The notes: generated from the sequence alone by a model not told the origin. A stretch of 64,000 nucleotides of DNA from UBA4732 sp963823075 (GCA_963823075.1 CAWGKE010000021.1:146084-210083), one strand, 5' to 3'; shown: positions 44,145 to 52,217, counted from the first letter of the stretch. Numbers and translations are program-made.

Positions 44145-44948
44145 CTAGGCCCGCTGGAGCGTAGGCTCGCCGATCGCATCGAGCGGGTAATGAGGGCAGG
44201 TTTTTGGGACATACAGGAGGCGATTGTCAGGCTGGAGCGTTCCGATGTTCCCTCGATAGCTGAGAAAGACAGGGCCGAGCATCGATTGCGTCCAGTCGGT
44301 CAGGAGGTCAACCGCGATGCCAACCGCGGTTGACGCCAGGACACCATTCGGCCAGACGACCTGTGGCCGGGGTCCGGCGGCACCGTAACGATTTGCTTCC
44401 TGGGCCAGGGCCTGGCCGTTCAGGAAATTCATGCAGAACATGCAGGCATGGCCGGGCATCGACAGAATCACCTGCCCCGTCATGGCCGGCGGCTGCCCTT
44501 CAATCGGATGCACATCCATTCCGATGTCGATCAGCGGAATCAGGAAGCGGCGGCAGCACGCTTCGAGTTCGCGACGCTCGGCGAACCCATCAACGGAACC
44601 GAATACGATATCGCAGGAGCGCAGGGCCTCTGGTTTGTCTTGCCAGCGGCAGGGATACGCTTCAACCCTGGCGGTTGAGCGGATGTCGAGTATTCTCCGC
44701 CGGGCCGCTTCGACCTTGAGCCTCTGGGCCGGGATGTCCGCCTCGATCAGCGTAACGGTCCTGTTCAGGTTGGATTCGTCCGCGAAGTCTCCGTCGAACA
44801 GGACGTAGTCGAGAAAACCAATGTGGGCGACTTGCTGGACGAGGTGGGATCCGCCGCCGCCCTGCCCGCAGAAGCCGACGCGCGTACGTTCGATCGTTGC
44901 CTGGCCAGCTTCTCCAAGAAAACCCTGACGCGAAAAGCGTTCGTTCAT
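44145..44948 (-). CDS. E1-like (ThiF/MoeB-family) activating enzyme of a ubiquitin-like system
   Basis: An adenylating enzyme, 267 residues from ATG 44948. The nucleotide-binding loop is GFCGQGGGGSHLVQQVAHIG (residues 25-44), followed by DGDFADESNLNR (about 52-63), the family's Mg/ATP region. A C-x-x-C (CMFC, about 174-177) may be the zinc site or the thioester region. The C-terminus is small, and there is no ubiquitin-fold domain. It is the last gene of a four-gene operon in which each gene overlaps the next by 4 bp. Its role would be to activate the C-terminus of the ubiquitin-like protein from 45788-46072 and pass it to the E2. Confidence 0.85.
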   Translation of the reverse strand: MNERFSRQGFLGEAGQATIERTRVGFCGQGGGGSHLVQQVAHIGFLDYVLFDGDFADESNLNRTVTLIEADIPAQRLKVEAARRRILDIRSTARVEAYPCRWQDKPEALRSCDIVFGSVDGFAERRELEACCRRFLIPLIDIGMDVHPIEGQPPAMTGQVILSMPGHACMFCMNFLNGQALAQEANRYGAAGPRPQVVWPNGVLASTAVGIAVDLLTDWTQSMLGPVFLSYRGNIGTLQPDNRLLYVPKTCPHYPLDAIGEPTLQRA

Positions 44949-45453
44949 GACGTACCCTCAATCAGCGACATGGGGAATCCAACGATGCTGATGCGCAATG
45001 CGCCGGTCGGTGTTTTTTGCCCTGGCAGCCACACGTCTGCATAGGCTTCGTTGTCGGACAGCAGGAACATGCCGTGAGCGTAGCCGCGGCCGACCGTTTG
45101 AAAGCTCGGTACGAGCCGTGGCAGCTCGGCTCGGTCGGTGAAACCGAAGGCCGGGCGTCCAGGCCAGGCGTGAAGGTGTGTGTGGAATACGCCCTCGCCG
45201 CGATCAATGACTCCCTGCATGGCGGAACGAATGGCGGCTGAGTCGATCCTGGCCCCTACGTGCGAGTCCGGTAAGTAGCGCTCGTTGTCGAGGGGCACGT
45301 AGGCCGTCATCAGAACCATCGGGCGATCCGTCTGGGCACGGCCAGGCGGCCGTAAAGAAAGCCGACCCGCTCGCTGGCGAAAGGGTGCGGCCGACGCAGG
45401 TCCGCCTGCATGGCGTTGTAGAGAGATCGCGGTAGTCGTATCTGTAGAGTCAT
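44945..45453 (-). CDS. JAB/JAMM-domain metallopeptidase (deubiquitinase-like), frameshifted
   Basis: A peptidase of the MPN/JAMM class that would cleave or mature a ubiquitin-like tail. The start ATG 45453 overlaps the E2 stop by 4 bp. The first frame, MTLQIRLPRSLYNAMQADLR.., includes the catalytic Glu in FASERVGFLYG (about residue 28) and runs to about 45322. The second frame continues VLMTAYVPLDNERYLPDSHV and has the metal-binding HTHLHAWPG with Asp in FTDRAEL. The usual Ser of the JAMM motif appears to be Gly. One indel near 45320 splits it; fused, it is about 169 residues, the expected family size. Confidence 0.8.
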
Positions 45454-45791
45454 GCCATGACGCTCAAAAGGGCCGCGACCATCTGCAAGAGCCGAAGGTC
45501 ACCTGCGATTTTCCAGGAGAATGCGTACCAGTTGCGTTCGAGTATCCGAACGCCATTTGGGTTCCAGTTCAATTGCTTCGGGGTAGTGATCTTTTCGGCG
45601 AAAAAGAGCCGGAACGGGTAGCCGTCGCGCTGGACCGGACACAGGAGCGCGTCCACCGAAGACGGACTGCAACCATTCCGGAGCGAAAGCCCCGGCAAGT
45701 AGAAGAACTGGCAGTCCGCCTCGGTGGCGCGTTTGAGGTCCGGACAGAGCCGCCGCAGCTCTGCGATTTGGTCCTCGGGGAATTCCTTCAC
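45450..45791 (-). CDS. Prokaryotic E2-like protein (Prok-E2 family)
   Basis: A 113-residue protein starting at GTG 45791, overlapping the stop of the ubiquitin-like gene by 4 bp (GTGA) and the JAB start by 4 bp. The family pattern is clear: FFYLPGLSLRNGCSPSSVDA, catalytic-Cys candidate in ALLCPVQRDGYPFRLF (Cys51), and RNWYAFSWKIAGDLRLLQMV. E2-like enzymes take the activated ubiquitin-like protein from E1 and transfer it to a target. No RING or other E3 gene is in the operon, so any target selection would be by the E2, or absent. Confidence 0.82.
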   Translation of the reverse strand: MKEFPEDQIAELRRLCPDLKRATEADCQFFYLPGLSLRNGCSPSSVDALLCPVQRDGYPFRLFFAEKITTPKQLNWNPNGVRILERNWYAFSWKIAGDLRLLQMVAALLSVMA

Positions 45792-46072
45792 GACGACCCC
45801 CCGCTCTTCGGGTGGCTTGCGAAAATCTCGCAGCCGCGAATCTCGATCGGCTTATCGTTCGGCACCGGCACCAGCGTCGTCTCGACGAGCTGATCCAGGT
45901 CGTCCGAGACCGGGACCTTGGCGAGCTGCTTGACGACATCGAGTTGGTAGCGGCCAGCGTGGAGATGGACATCGTGATTGTCCACTACGATGCTGACGTT
46001 CCGTGCGCACTCGTCGTGGCCGTGTCCCTCGTGGTCGGCGTGTTCGCCACGGCCTTGCTCATGTTCCGGCAT
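45788..46072 (-). CDS. Ubiquitin-like protein with a near-terminal diglycine
   Basis: A 94-residue protein from ATG 46072, with AGGAGAG just upstream. The N-terminal 22 residues are His/Glu/Gly-rich (EHEQGRGEHADHEGHGHDEC). The rest is a ubiquitin-like beta-grasp: VSIVVDNHDVHLHAGRY, a helix LDVVKQLAKVPVSDDLDQLV, and strands PIEIRGCEIFASH. The end is PKSGGSS, so Gly91-Gly92 would become the conjugating C-terminus after two residues are removed, a job suited to the JAB peptidase next door. It resembles the multiubiquitin/E2-associated Ubl groups. It is the first gene of the operon. Confidence 0.78.
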   Translation of the reverse strand: MPEHEQGRGEHADHEGHGHDECARNVSIVVDNHDVHLHAGRYQLDVVKQLAKVPVSDDLDQLVETTLVPVPNDKPIEIRGCEIFASHPKSGGSS

Positions 46073-46162
46073 AACGTACTCTCCTGTCGCATGTTGCGAC
46101 GGCTTGATTGGCCACTGTCCATTCGCTAGAACACTGGGGGGAGTCTCTTGGCTCGCCTGGAA

Positions 46163-46260
46163 GGGATACCTGCCGGCCTTAATCGAAATCCGGGAAAAGG
46201 GCGATCGTCGATGAATTGGCGGCCTTTTCGTCTGCCGATTAAGGTCCTGGGGTATACCCC
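46163..46260. promoter_or_regulatory. Paired sites in the divergent control region
   Basis: Two similar sites face outward between the ubiquitin-like operon (-) and the sigma-factor operon (+). On the plus strand 46236-46258 reads CGATTAAGG, 5 nt, then GGGGTATACC. On the minus strand 46185-46163 reads CGATTAAGG, 5 nt, then CAGGTATCCC. Each lies upstream of the gene it faces. They are a likely operator or promoter pair for one shared regulator, possibly the divergent sigma factor. Confidence 0.5.
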
Positions 46261-46283
46261 CCGGCAGACGGAAGGAGGCTGGC

Positions 46284-46898
46284 ATGGCAAGCGAGGCGTC
46301 GAACGACGAAGACGACGAATCCCTGGCTCTAAAAGTCGCGGTCTACAAAGACAGGGCCGCCGCATCCATTCTCGTCGCCCGGTATGGGCCAAAGCTCAAG
46401 GGCTATCTGACCTCGCTTTTCGGTCCAACGCTCAAGACCCATGGCGTCCAGGACGCCGTTCAGGGGGCTTTCGTCAGGATGCTCAAGTACATCGGGTCCT
46501 ACGACCGTAATCGCCCTTTCGAGGCGTGGATGATCCGATTAGCGCACAACGTCGCCGTGGACATGCTCGCCGACAAGGACAAGCACACCTACGAAGCGTT
46601 CGCTGACGAGCCAGTCTTTTATCCTGCCGAAGACGACGACTGCGAAGACGACGGCAAGAAGGACTGGCGGGTCCGCGTCCTGGACGACTTCATCGAGACG
46701 AAGCTGAAGGGCTTCGAGCAAGCCGTTGCCCGCGACTTTGTGGCGACGGGAGGCGACATCGACGCCGCGCGCCTCATCAAGGAGTGGGGCAAGACACGGA
46801 ATCACCTCGACGTGGCGAAGTCCGTCGTGAAAAGAAAGTTCAAGGAAGAGCTACTGGCTGCGGAGAAACAAAGAAACCGCGAGAAAGGCAAAACATGA
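46284..46898 (+). CDS. ECF-type sigma factor-like protein
   Basis: A 204-residue protein from ATG 46284, with GGAAGGAGG upstream. The region-2-like part is clear: ARYGPKLKGYLTSLFGPT, then QDAVQGAFVRMLKYIGSYD and FEAWMIRLAHNVAVDMLAD. The C-terminal half is a charged helical region with an HTH-like segment (AARLIKEWGKTRNHLDVAKS). It is divergent from the ubiquitin-like operon and leads a three-gene operon with an acidic protein and an ImmA/IrrE-like peptidase. It is a candidate activator of one or both operons. Confidence 0.72.
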   Translation: MASEASNDEDDESLALKVAVYKDRAAASILVARYGPKLKGYLTSLFGPTLKTHGVQDAVQGAFVRMLKYIGSYDRNRPFEAWMIRLAHNVAVDMLADKDKHTYEAFADEPVFYPAEDDDCEDDGKKDWRVRVLDDFIETKLKGFEQAVARDFVATGGDIDAARLIKEWGKTRNHLDVAKSVVKRKFKEELLAAEKQRNREKGKT

Positions 46899-47245
46899 GC
46901 TCTGACGCAGACAAGGTGTTTGACCTGGTTGCGAACAAGCTCCGCAAGAAGAAGGGGCTTTGTCCGCCCACGCCGGAAGAAGCAGCCGAAGCCTTCAAGA
47001 AGACCAACGCAATCCCGCTCACCGAGGAGGAGCATGAATCCATCGTAGACGCCATGCTTTCGGAGCAAGCGCCGGTTCGTGACGCCGAGCGACCCGAACC
47101 CTGGCACAGTATGCCCCTGGACCAGGAAATCGATGCGGACTGCCATGCGATATGCCGCAACCCCGGCGAAGGCGACGAAGAGACTGAGCGCCTTGAGGCG
47201 AAGATCGACCAGGAGCTTCTGGAGGAAGCCGATGACGAAGCTTGA
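46895..47245 (+). CDS. Small acidic protein between sigma factor and peptidase genes
   Basis: A 116-residue protein starting at ATG 46895, overlapping the sigma-factor stop by 4 bp. It begins SSDADKVFDLVANKLRKKKG, has a Glu/Asp-rich middle and ends LEEADDEA. I do not recognise a domain. Position and acidity suggest an adaptor or an anti-sigma-type partner, perhaps the substrate of the next gene's peptidase, but this is inference. It is tightly coupled with both neighbours. Confidence 0.6.
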   Translation: MSSDADKVFDLVANKLRKKKGLCPPTPEEAAEAFKKTNAIPLTEEEHESIVDAMLSEQAPVRDAERPEPWHSMPLDQEIDADCHAICRNPGEGDEETERLEAKIDQELLEEADDEA

Positions 47246-48183
47246 GTGGGACGCGGAACGGCATCGGCAGGTCCTGGCCGGCCGGGTTGCCGACGATCTG
47301 GTTCAGAGGCAAGGCTACAAAGCGCCCATCGATCCCCTCAAGATCGTCGAACTGGAGAGGGATTCCTTGCGCCGGCGGGGGAGATTTCAAGAACAGCTTC
47401 GACGGGAAGCTGAAATACTTCCCAAAGCGGCGGCGATTCACCCTGCTTTACAACACGAAATACGACGCAGGCTATACCGCCGGCACGCACCACCCACGGA
47501 CCCGCTTTTCCATTGCCCACGAACTTGGGCATTACTTCCTCGACGCTCACCGCGAGTATCTCCTGGGCGGCGGCACCCCACACCCTTCAAAGAGTGAGTT
47601 CAGGAGACAAAATCGCCAAATCGAACGCGAGGCCGATGCGTTCGCTGCGAGCCTTCTGCTCCCGACGCATCTGGTCAGCCGAGGAGTGAACCAGGCTCAG
47701 CCGACGCTCGACTTAGTAGACGAACTCAGCCGTGCCTTCCAGACTTCGCCAATCTGCACCACCTTTCGCGTGGTTCGCCTTTCGGAAGATCCCTGCGCGG
47801 TGGCGGGCCTACGAAATGGCAAACTCGCATGGATGTTCCCCTCCGATCGATTGATTGAGGGATCGTGCTATCCGTGTAAAGGCGAGATTCATTCCGACTT
47901 TGCACGGGAGCAATGGGGGTTGTTCTGTAGCGGCGATGCCGGCAAGGTGACTCATGAGGGCCTGGCGTCAGATTGGCTGTCGCTGTTTGGACGGGCAGCA
48001 CAAGTCGAAGACCTCAGCGTTCGCGAGCACTACCTCCCGGTCAGGCTTATGGATACGCTTATCGTCCTAATCACCCTGGGCGACAACGACCTCTTCTGCG
48101 GTGGCGAGGACGATAGCAGCCCATATGACCTCGACGACGACGACCGCCCCTGGACCAAAGAACGCCACGACAGCGGCGACTGA
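47232..48183 (+). CDS. ImmA/IrrE-family metallopeptidase, frameshifted
   Basis: A zinc peptidase of the ImmA/IrrE/RadR type. The start ATG 47232 (MTKLEWDAERHRQVLAGRVA) overlaps the acidic-protein stop by 14 bp. The first frame goes to about 47375 (KIVELERDSLR), and then another continues GGGDFKNSFDGKLKYFPKRR to 48183. The active site is IAHELGHYFLDAHREY (HExxH with a downstream EREADAFAA zinc-ligand Glu). The shift falls near a GGGGG run (47377-47381). Members of this family cleave repressors or anti-sigma-like proteins to induce stress or defence genes. About 316 residues when joined. Confidence 0.8.
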
Positions 48184-48191
48184 CGCTCGCC

Positions 48192-48225
48192 CTGGCCACA
48201 TGAACGAGGCCGCGTCGAGGCGATA
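48192..48225 (+). pseudogene. Integrase C-terminal remnant
   Basis: The 34 bp are the same as part of the 42710-44021 integrase gene (43933-43966), with two mismatches, encoding the start of the GHMNEATSKRY segment. The match ends before the stop codon. It lies immediately after the ImmA/IrrE gene and marks an edge of the ubiquitin-like module. Confidence 0.8.
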
Positions 48226-48353
48226 ACGTTGATATCAAGCTCAGTTCACCGCACGCCTTGTCAACATCTCAAGAATCCGCATGCATATTACCGCGATTCA
48301 TGATAGCAAGTGCTTACAGAAGTGTTCGGCACCAACTCATGTAAGTCGCCTCC

Positions 48354-49206
48354 ATGAAATCATTCTCTAAACAGTTCATTAGAAGAACCGCCCACATAAG
48401 GGTGTTCTGGTTCCTTTACCGGAAATGTGGGGTGCTATCAGAGTATCTCTCACTGTTCTACCGCCATGCGCTGGCAGCCAGAGAGGGGGATGTTCTTGGC
48501 TCCCAGGATTTCATTAATCGGAGTTTCCCCGATCTTATCGTCAGGAACGGCCCGTTTAGAGGGATGAAATACCCATCGTCCAAGTCTGTTGGGAGGCGCC
48601 ATCCTGCCAAAGCTCCTCGGCTCCTATGAATCGGAGTTAACGGCTGTGTTCACGAGAATACTGCGTAACACCTATACTGATATAGTGGATATAGGATGCG
48701 CAGAAGGATATTACGCCGTAGGCTTGGCAATGAGGTTCCCCAGCGCGAAGATATATGGCTATGACACGGACAAGGAGGCAAAGAGGCTATGCAGGGAAAT
48801 GGCCATAGCCAATGGCGTTTCAGATAGATTGTTTCTCGGTGATTTTTGCAGCGACGAAACCCTCCTATCAATGCAGTTCGCGGGAAAAGCACTCATAATA
48901 TCGGATTGTGAAGGCTATGAAAAGCAGCTATTCACGCCTGATGTCGCCCGCTTTCTGGCCCTGCACGATGTCTTGATAGAAATTCACGATCTGATTGATC
49001 CGGCAATCTCTTCCGCGATTAGGGTCGCATTTGCGCAAACCCATGATATTCTCATAGTGGAGAGTATTGACGATTCCACGAAGGTGCGCACCTATAATCT
49101 TAAGGAATTGGCCCCATACAATGTAAGGGAGCGCTTCTCTCTGCTGACGGAATGCCGTGGATCAATAATGGAATGGTTCTATTGCACTCCTAAGCGTGGG
49201 CATTAG
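48354..49206 (+). CDS. FkbM-like SAM-dependent methyltransferase, frameshifted, low G+C
   Basis: A methyltransferase of the FkbM/Class I Rossmann type. The first frame, from ATG 48354, has a basic N-terminus (MKSFSKQFIRRTAHIRVFWF) and reads through GPFRGMKYPSSKSVG. The second, from about 48589, continues GGAILPKLLGSYESELTAVF with DIVDIGCAEGYYAVGLAMRF (motif I, G-x-G-like) and ALIISDCEGYEKQLFTPD. One indel near 48590 separates them. The base composition is much lower in G+C than its neighbours, so it was acquired separately. It lies between integrase-derived fragments; the acceptor is unknown. Confidence 0.75.
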
Positions 49207-49295
49207 CGAAGTACCTGTGGCCGCATGAGATTTCCCCTTACACAAGCCTTGACTTTGGCCCCGAGCGGGCAGTTGAGCACCCTTCCCCCGATGCC

Positions 49296-49470
49296 TGGGC
49301 TTCACGCGCTGCTGCACTGCTTCATTTCGGCGTGTGCCAGCAAGGGAGTGGATCAGCGGCTGGTGCAGGAGTGGGCTGGCCACATGAACGAAGCCACGAA
49401 GCCCTGCGGGAGTGGCTGGCGGTGCATCCCGGCGGACCGTGGCTGTTCTGCCACGGCGGCACGGTTGGGA
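49296..49470 (+). pseudogene. Rearranged integrase fragments
   Basis: 49296-49400 matches the C-terminal part of the 42710-44021 integrase (codes HALLHCFISACASKGVDQRL..GHMNEA), but the catalytic Arg of HTLRH is changed. The following 49400-49470 matches an earlier part of the same gene (LREWLAVHPGGPWLFCHGGT, the region around 43596-43668). The order is therefore permuted. It is not a functional gene; it looks like the junction of two integrase-like remnants. Confidence 0.8.
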
Positions 49471-49493
49471 ACCGCGCGATTAGGCAATGCCGG

Positions 49494-50591
49494 TCAAAGA
49501 GGACATGCCGATGTGCTGTCGTCACGCAACCTGTTTGACCGTAAGCATGATTCCGCCTTCGATCCAATCCGGTCACGTCGTCGAGACGGGTGTCCGCTTC
49601 CTTCGAGGTGCCCGCGCACCTTACCGTTCCATCTCTCTCGACTTATTCCTCTGGTCTTCCCGCGCCTCACTTGCTCTTCCGATCCATGCCGCAAATCTCG
49701 CAATGAAAGCTTCGCCTCCTCTGCTTTTGCGGGAGACCCATCCGCCCGTGCCCTCTCCAAGGCATCTCGACGGACATCTTCATCGCGCTCCGATTTGACG
49801 TCTTCCGGCATCGGCCGCTCTTCCCGCAAAATCTCGCGGAAGGCTTTCACATCTTCCATCCGCGTTCGTGGCGCTCTGCCATCGAGATCGTTGCTGATTC
49901 CCTCGAACGGCTTTTCCCTGGTCTGGCTTCGTTCCTCTTGCTGCGCCTCCAGGGTCGAGACGTAATCCAGCATTTCCTTGACCTGCTCAACCAACGGCGT
50001 AGGTTCTGTCCGTCCGTCATCGGGAAACAGCTCTGCAATCGCGTGTAGTTCTATCTGCCCATCCAGTACCACCCGCAGTGCCGCTTCTGGGATATCGCCG
50101 ATGGTTTTCTTCACAACCTCGGAGAACGGCTTAAACGGCACATCATGACGGACGGCATCCAAGGCAATGTACTGCAACTTTGCAGCAGCCGATAAATCCG
50201 CCCACGGAAGACGGTCGCCGTCCCTTTCCTCAAATACATGGTTGTCAGGGCTGTTCTCCCTATCCTCAACGGAAGCCTTGAACCCGGCGATCTTCTCGTT
50301 TTCCAGGACTGCCTCATCCAACACTCCCTCAAACCATCTCTCTTTCGGCTTACCATCAAGCACGTTGCCAACGACAATCATTTGTTCCGACTGAGTCATT
50401 CCTTGGTCATCGTACCACCCCCAAAACGGGGCATTGGTTAGGACATCGCGCCGGTCAGCCCAATTCAGCTCCTCAAACCGCAGACCGCTTTCATTCCTCA
50501 CGTAAGGGCCGCAGGCAGATGACCGGTCCTCAACGTAGCGGCTCGACAAAGCCCTCTTAATATCCGCACTCAAATCGTCAATTGTCCACAT
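49494..50591 (-). CDS. Hypothetical protein, mobile-element type
   Basis: A 365-residue protein from ATG 50591 (MWTIDDLSADIKRALSSRYV; an upstream in-frame start at 50627 is possible). The composition is charged and helical (WADRRDVLTNAPFWGWYDDQ early; DVKAFREILREERPMPEDVK late). I recognise no domain. The last 60 residues are Arg/Ser-rich and irregular, suggesting that the 3' end has been shifted or replaced where it meets the integrase remnants. It leads the plasmid/ICE-like block. Confidence 0.5.
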   Translation of the reverse strand: MWTIDDLSADIKRALSSRYVEDRSSACGPYVRNESGLRFEELNWADRRDVLTNAPFWGWYDDQGMTQSEQMIVVGNVLDGKPKERWFEGVLDEAVLENEKIAGFKASVEDRENSPDNHVFEERDGDRLPWADLSAAAKLQYIALDAVRHDVPFKPFSEVVKKTIGDIPEAALRVVLDGQIELHAIAELFPDDGRTEPTPLVEQVKEMLDYVSTLEAQQEERSQTREKPFEGISNDLDGRAPRTRMEDVKAFREILREERPMPEDVKSERDEDVRRDALERARADGSPAKAEEAKLSLRDLRHGSEEQVRRGKTRGISRERWNGKVRGHLEGSGHPSRRRDRIGSKAESCLRSNRLRDDSTSACPL

Positions 50592-50704
50592 ATGCAGTTT
50601 CCTATTTCCCTTATCGCTGTTAAGCAATGCCTATGGTCGCGCCAATAACTATTGGCACACCCACAGCAGCCTGACAAGCGGCAAGAACGAGAACCTCCAT
50701 CCGC

Positions 50705-50974
50705 TCACGCCAGCCGCCGGTAGGGCAACAGCCCCTCCCGCTGATACCGCAGCAGCTCGGCGTGGGGCACGACCCAGCGGGCGTAGGCCCCACGTCCTGA
50801 CAGCTTCTTCTCAGCTCGGATACGGCCGAGGCGGCACCATTCCCGACAAGTGAAGCAGGATTTGCCGACGAGCTTGGCGAACTCCTCGACTTCGTAGAAG
50901 TCCTTAACCGTCTGCCGCTCGACCAGGACGACGAGCATCGCCTCTATATTCTCCAGTCTCTCCTCGACCGTCAT
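50705..50974 (-). CDS. Excisionase/MerR-like DNA-binding protein
   Basis: A small helix-turn-helix protein, about 89 residues from ATG 50974 (MTVEERLENIEAMLVVLVER). The DNA-binding core is FYEVEEFAKLVGKSCFTCREW followed by CRLGRIRAEKKLSGRGAYAR, the pattern of excisionase-family HTH proteins. Such proteins control excision of integrated elements and sometimes their transcription. It overlaps or abuts a 59-residue small gene upstream. The element's integrases are at 42710 and 62446. Confidence 0.75.
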   Translation of the reverse strand: MTVEERLENIEAMLVVLVERQTVKDFYEVEEFAKLVGKSCFTCREWCRLGRIRAEKKLSGRGAYARWVVPHAELLRYQREGLLPYRRLA

Positions 50975-50982
50975 CACCCACC

Positions 50983-51162
50983 TCATCTCTCGATGCCTTT
51001 GTTTTTTCCCTTCTCAGCCGCCGGAGCTTCCGTCGTCCCGTCGAGGATCTTCTGGAAGGCTTCCTTTCCGTACCAGTGCGCGTCCTCACGCTTCCCGGCC
51101 GCTTCGTCTTCCCGAATTTCCTTGAAGAGCGCTGCCTGCTCTTTGGCAGTAAGCTTCCGCAT
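50983..51162 (-). CDS. Small hydrophilic protein
   Basis: A 59-residue protein from ATG 51162 (MRKLTAKEQAALFKEIREDE), ending next to the excisionase-like gene's first possible start (50986, 4-bp overlap). It is helical and charged (AAGKREDAHWYGKEAFQKIL). I do not recognise a family. Its close coupling suggests co-expression with the excisionase-like gene. Confidence 0.5.
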   Translation of the reverse strand: MRKLTAKEQAALFKEIREDEAAGKREDAHWYGKEAFQKILDGTTEAPAAEKGKNKGIER

Positions 51163-51245
51163 TGCACCCCCCAGAAAGCAGGCGGGTGGATGTCCCCGCC
51201 CAATGTTTAGTATGCTTCCTTTCATCACCCGACCCATCCGGTCTA

Positions 51246-52174
51246 TCATCTCCGCTCTGACTGGGCAGATGGCATCCCGTCGTCGTCCGGATTCTGAGCC
51301 GAATCGGGTTTGGCGGCCGGCGTTACTACCCAGGAGGCCGCTTTTGCGGCCGTGACCGAAAGCAGCCTGTACTTTGCCGCCAGAAAAAGAGCCGACACAG
51401 CAACCAGCACGAGTACCACGAGCAGAATCACCGTCCAGTTCGTGCCCCGCGCCACTCCCTCCGCCAGCGGTTTCGCCGTGGTTTCTCCAATAACCGCTGT
51501 GATTTTCGTGACACCATTCAGGAACGGCTCGGGATCGGCCAGGAACGCCACCAACACCGTCCCTGTCGCAAGTGCGGCCTTGTTTTCCCACACGAATTCC
51601 GCCGCCCGGTTTCCGTACTTGGCGATCACATCCAGGAGTTCCTCGCTGCGGGCGACCTTGCCCAGATCGCCCTCCAGCATCATGGCGATGCGTCGCCCGT
51701 TCTGGGTGGTCACCTCTTCCAGTGCCTTGACGGCCGAAACCCCGCCACGCTCCACCAACGGCTCGGCGATACCCGGATGCTTGACAAGTACGTCCGCCGC
51801 CTCGTCGCCGTAGCGCAGCATCTGCGACATCGCCTTGGGCGCTTAAGCACCCACGTCGCCCCTTCCTCCCCGTGGCGGGCGAGCACTCGAACCGCCTTCG
51901 CGCCATCGGCCCCAGCCGCGTCCACCAACGCGAAGGCCTCCGGCCCGGCGCACCGCACGGCCAGCAAGGTTTCGTCGCCGTACTTCGCGGCATAGGACTC
52001 GATCTTTGCCGCCAGCGGCCCGACGCCCTCCGTCACGGCCTCGCGTCCGAATCGCTTCATCACGTATTCTGCGGCTTCTTCGGCGGCTTCGCTTTTCAAG
52101 TCGGCCCGCACCAAGGGCGTCATCGCCGCAAGGGCCAACATTGCCACACAGCACGTCATCAACCTCGTCTTCAT
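51246..52174 (-). CDS. Secreted or membrane-anchored helical protein, frameshifted
   Basis: About 308 residues when joined. The start ATG 52174 gives a signal peptide (MTCCVAMLALAAMTPLVRAD). Frame one covers repeated helical units (AAEYVMKRFGREAVTEGVGP, GDETLLAVRCAGPEAFALV) to about 51843. Frame two continues KAMSQMLRYGDEAADVLVKH and then has a C-terminal transmembrane helix (WTVILLVVLVLVAVSALFLA) and a short tail. The repeats resemble Gly-x-Glu-Ala helical hairpins. One indel separates the frames. Function is unknown; such proteins occur in planctomycete mobile regions. Confidence 0.6.
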
Positions 52175-52217
52175 GGCTTTTCTCCATATTCGCGGATCTC
52201 AGTTTTGCTACAACATT

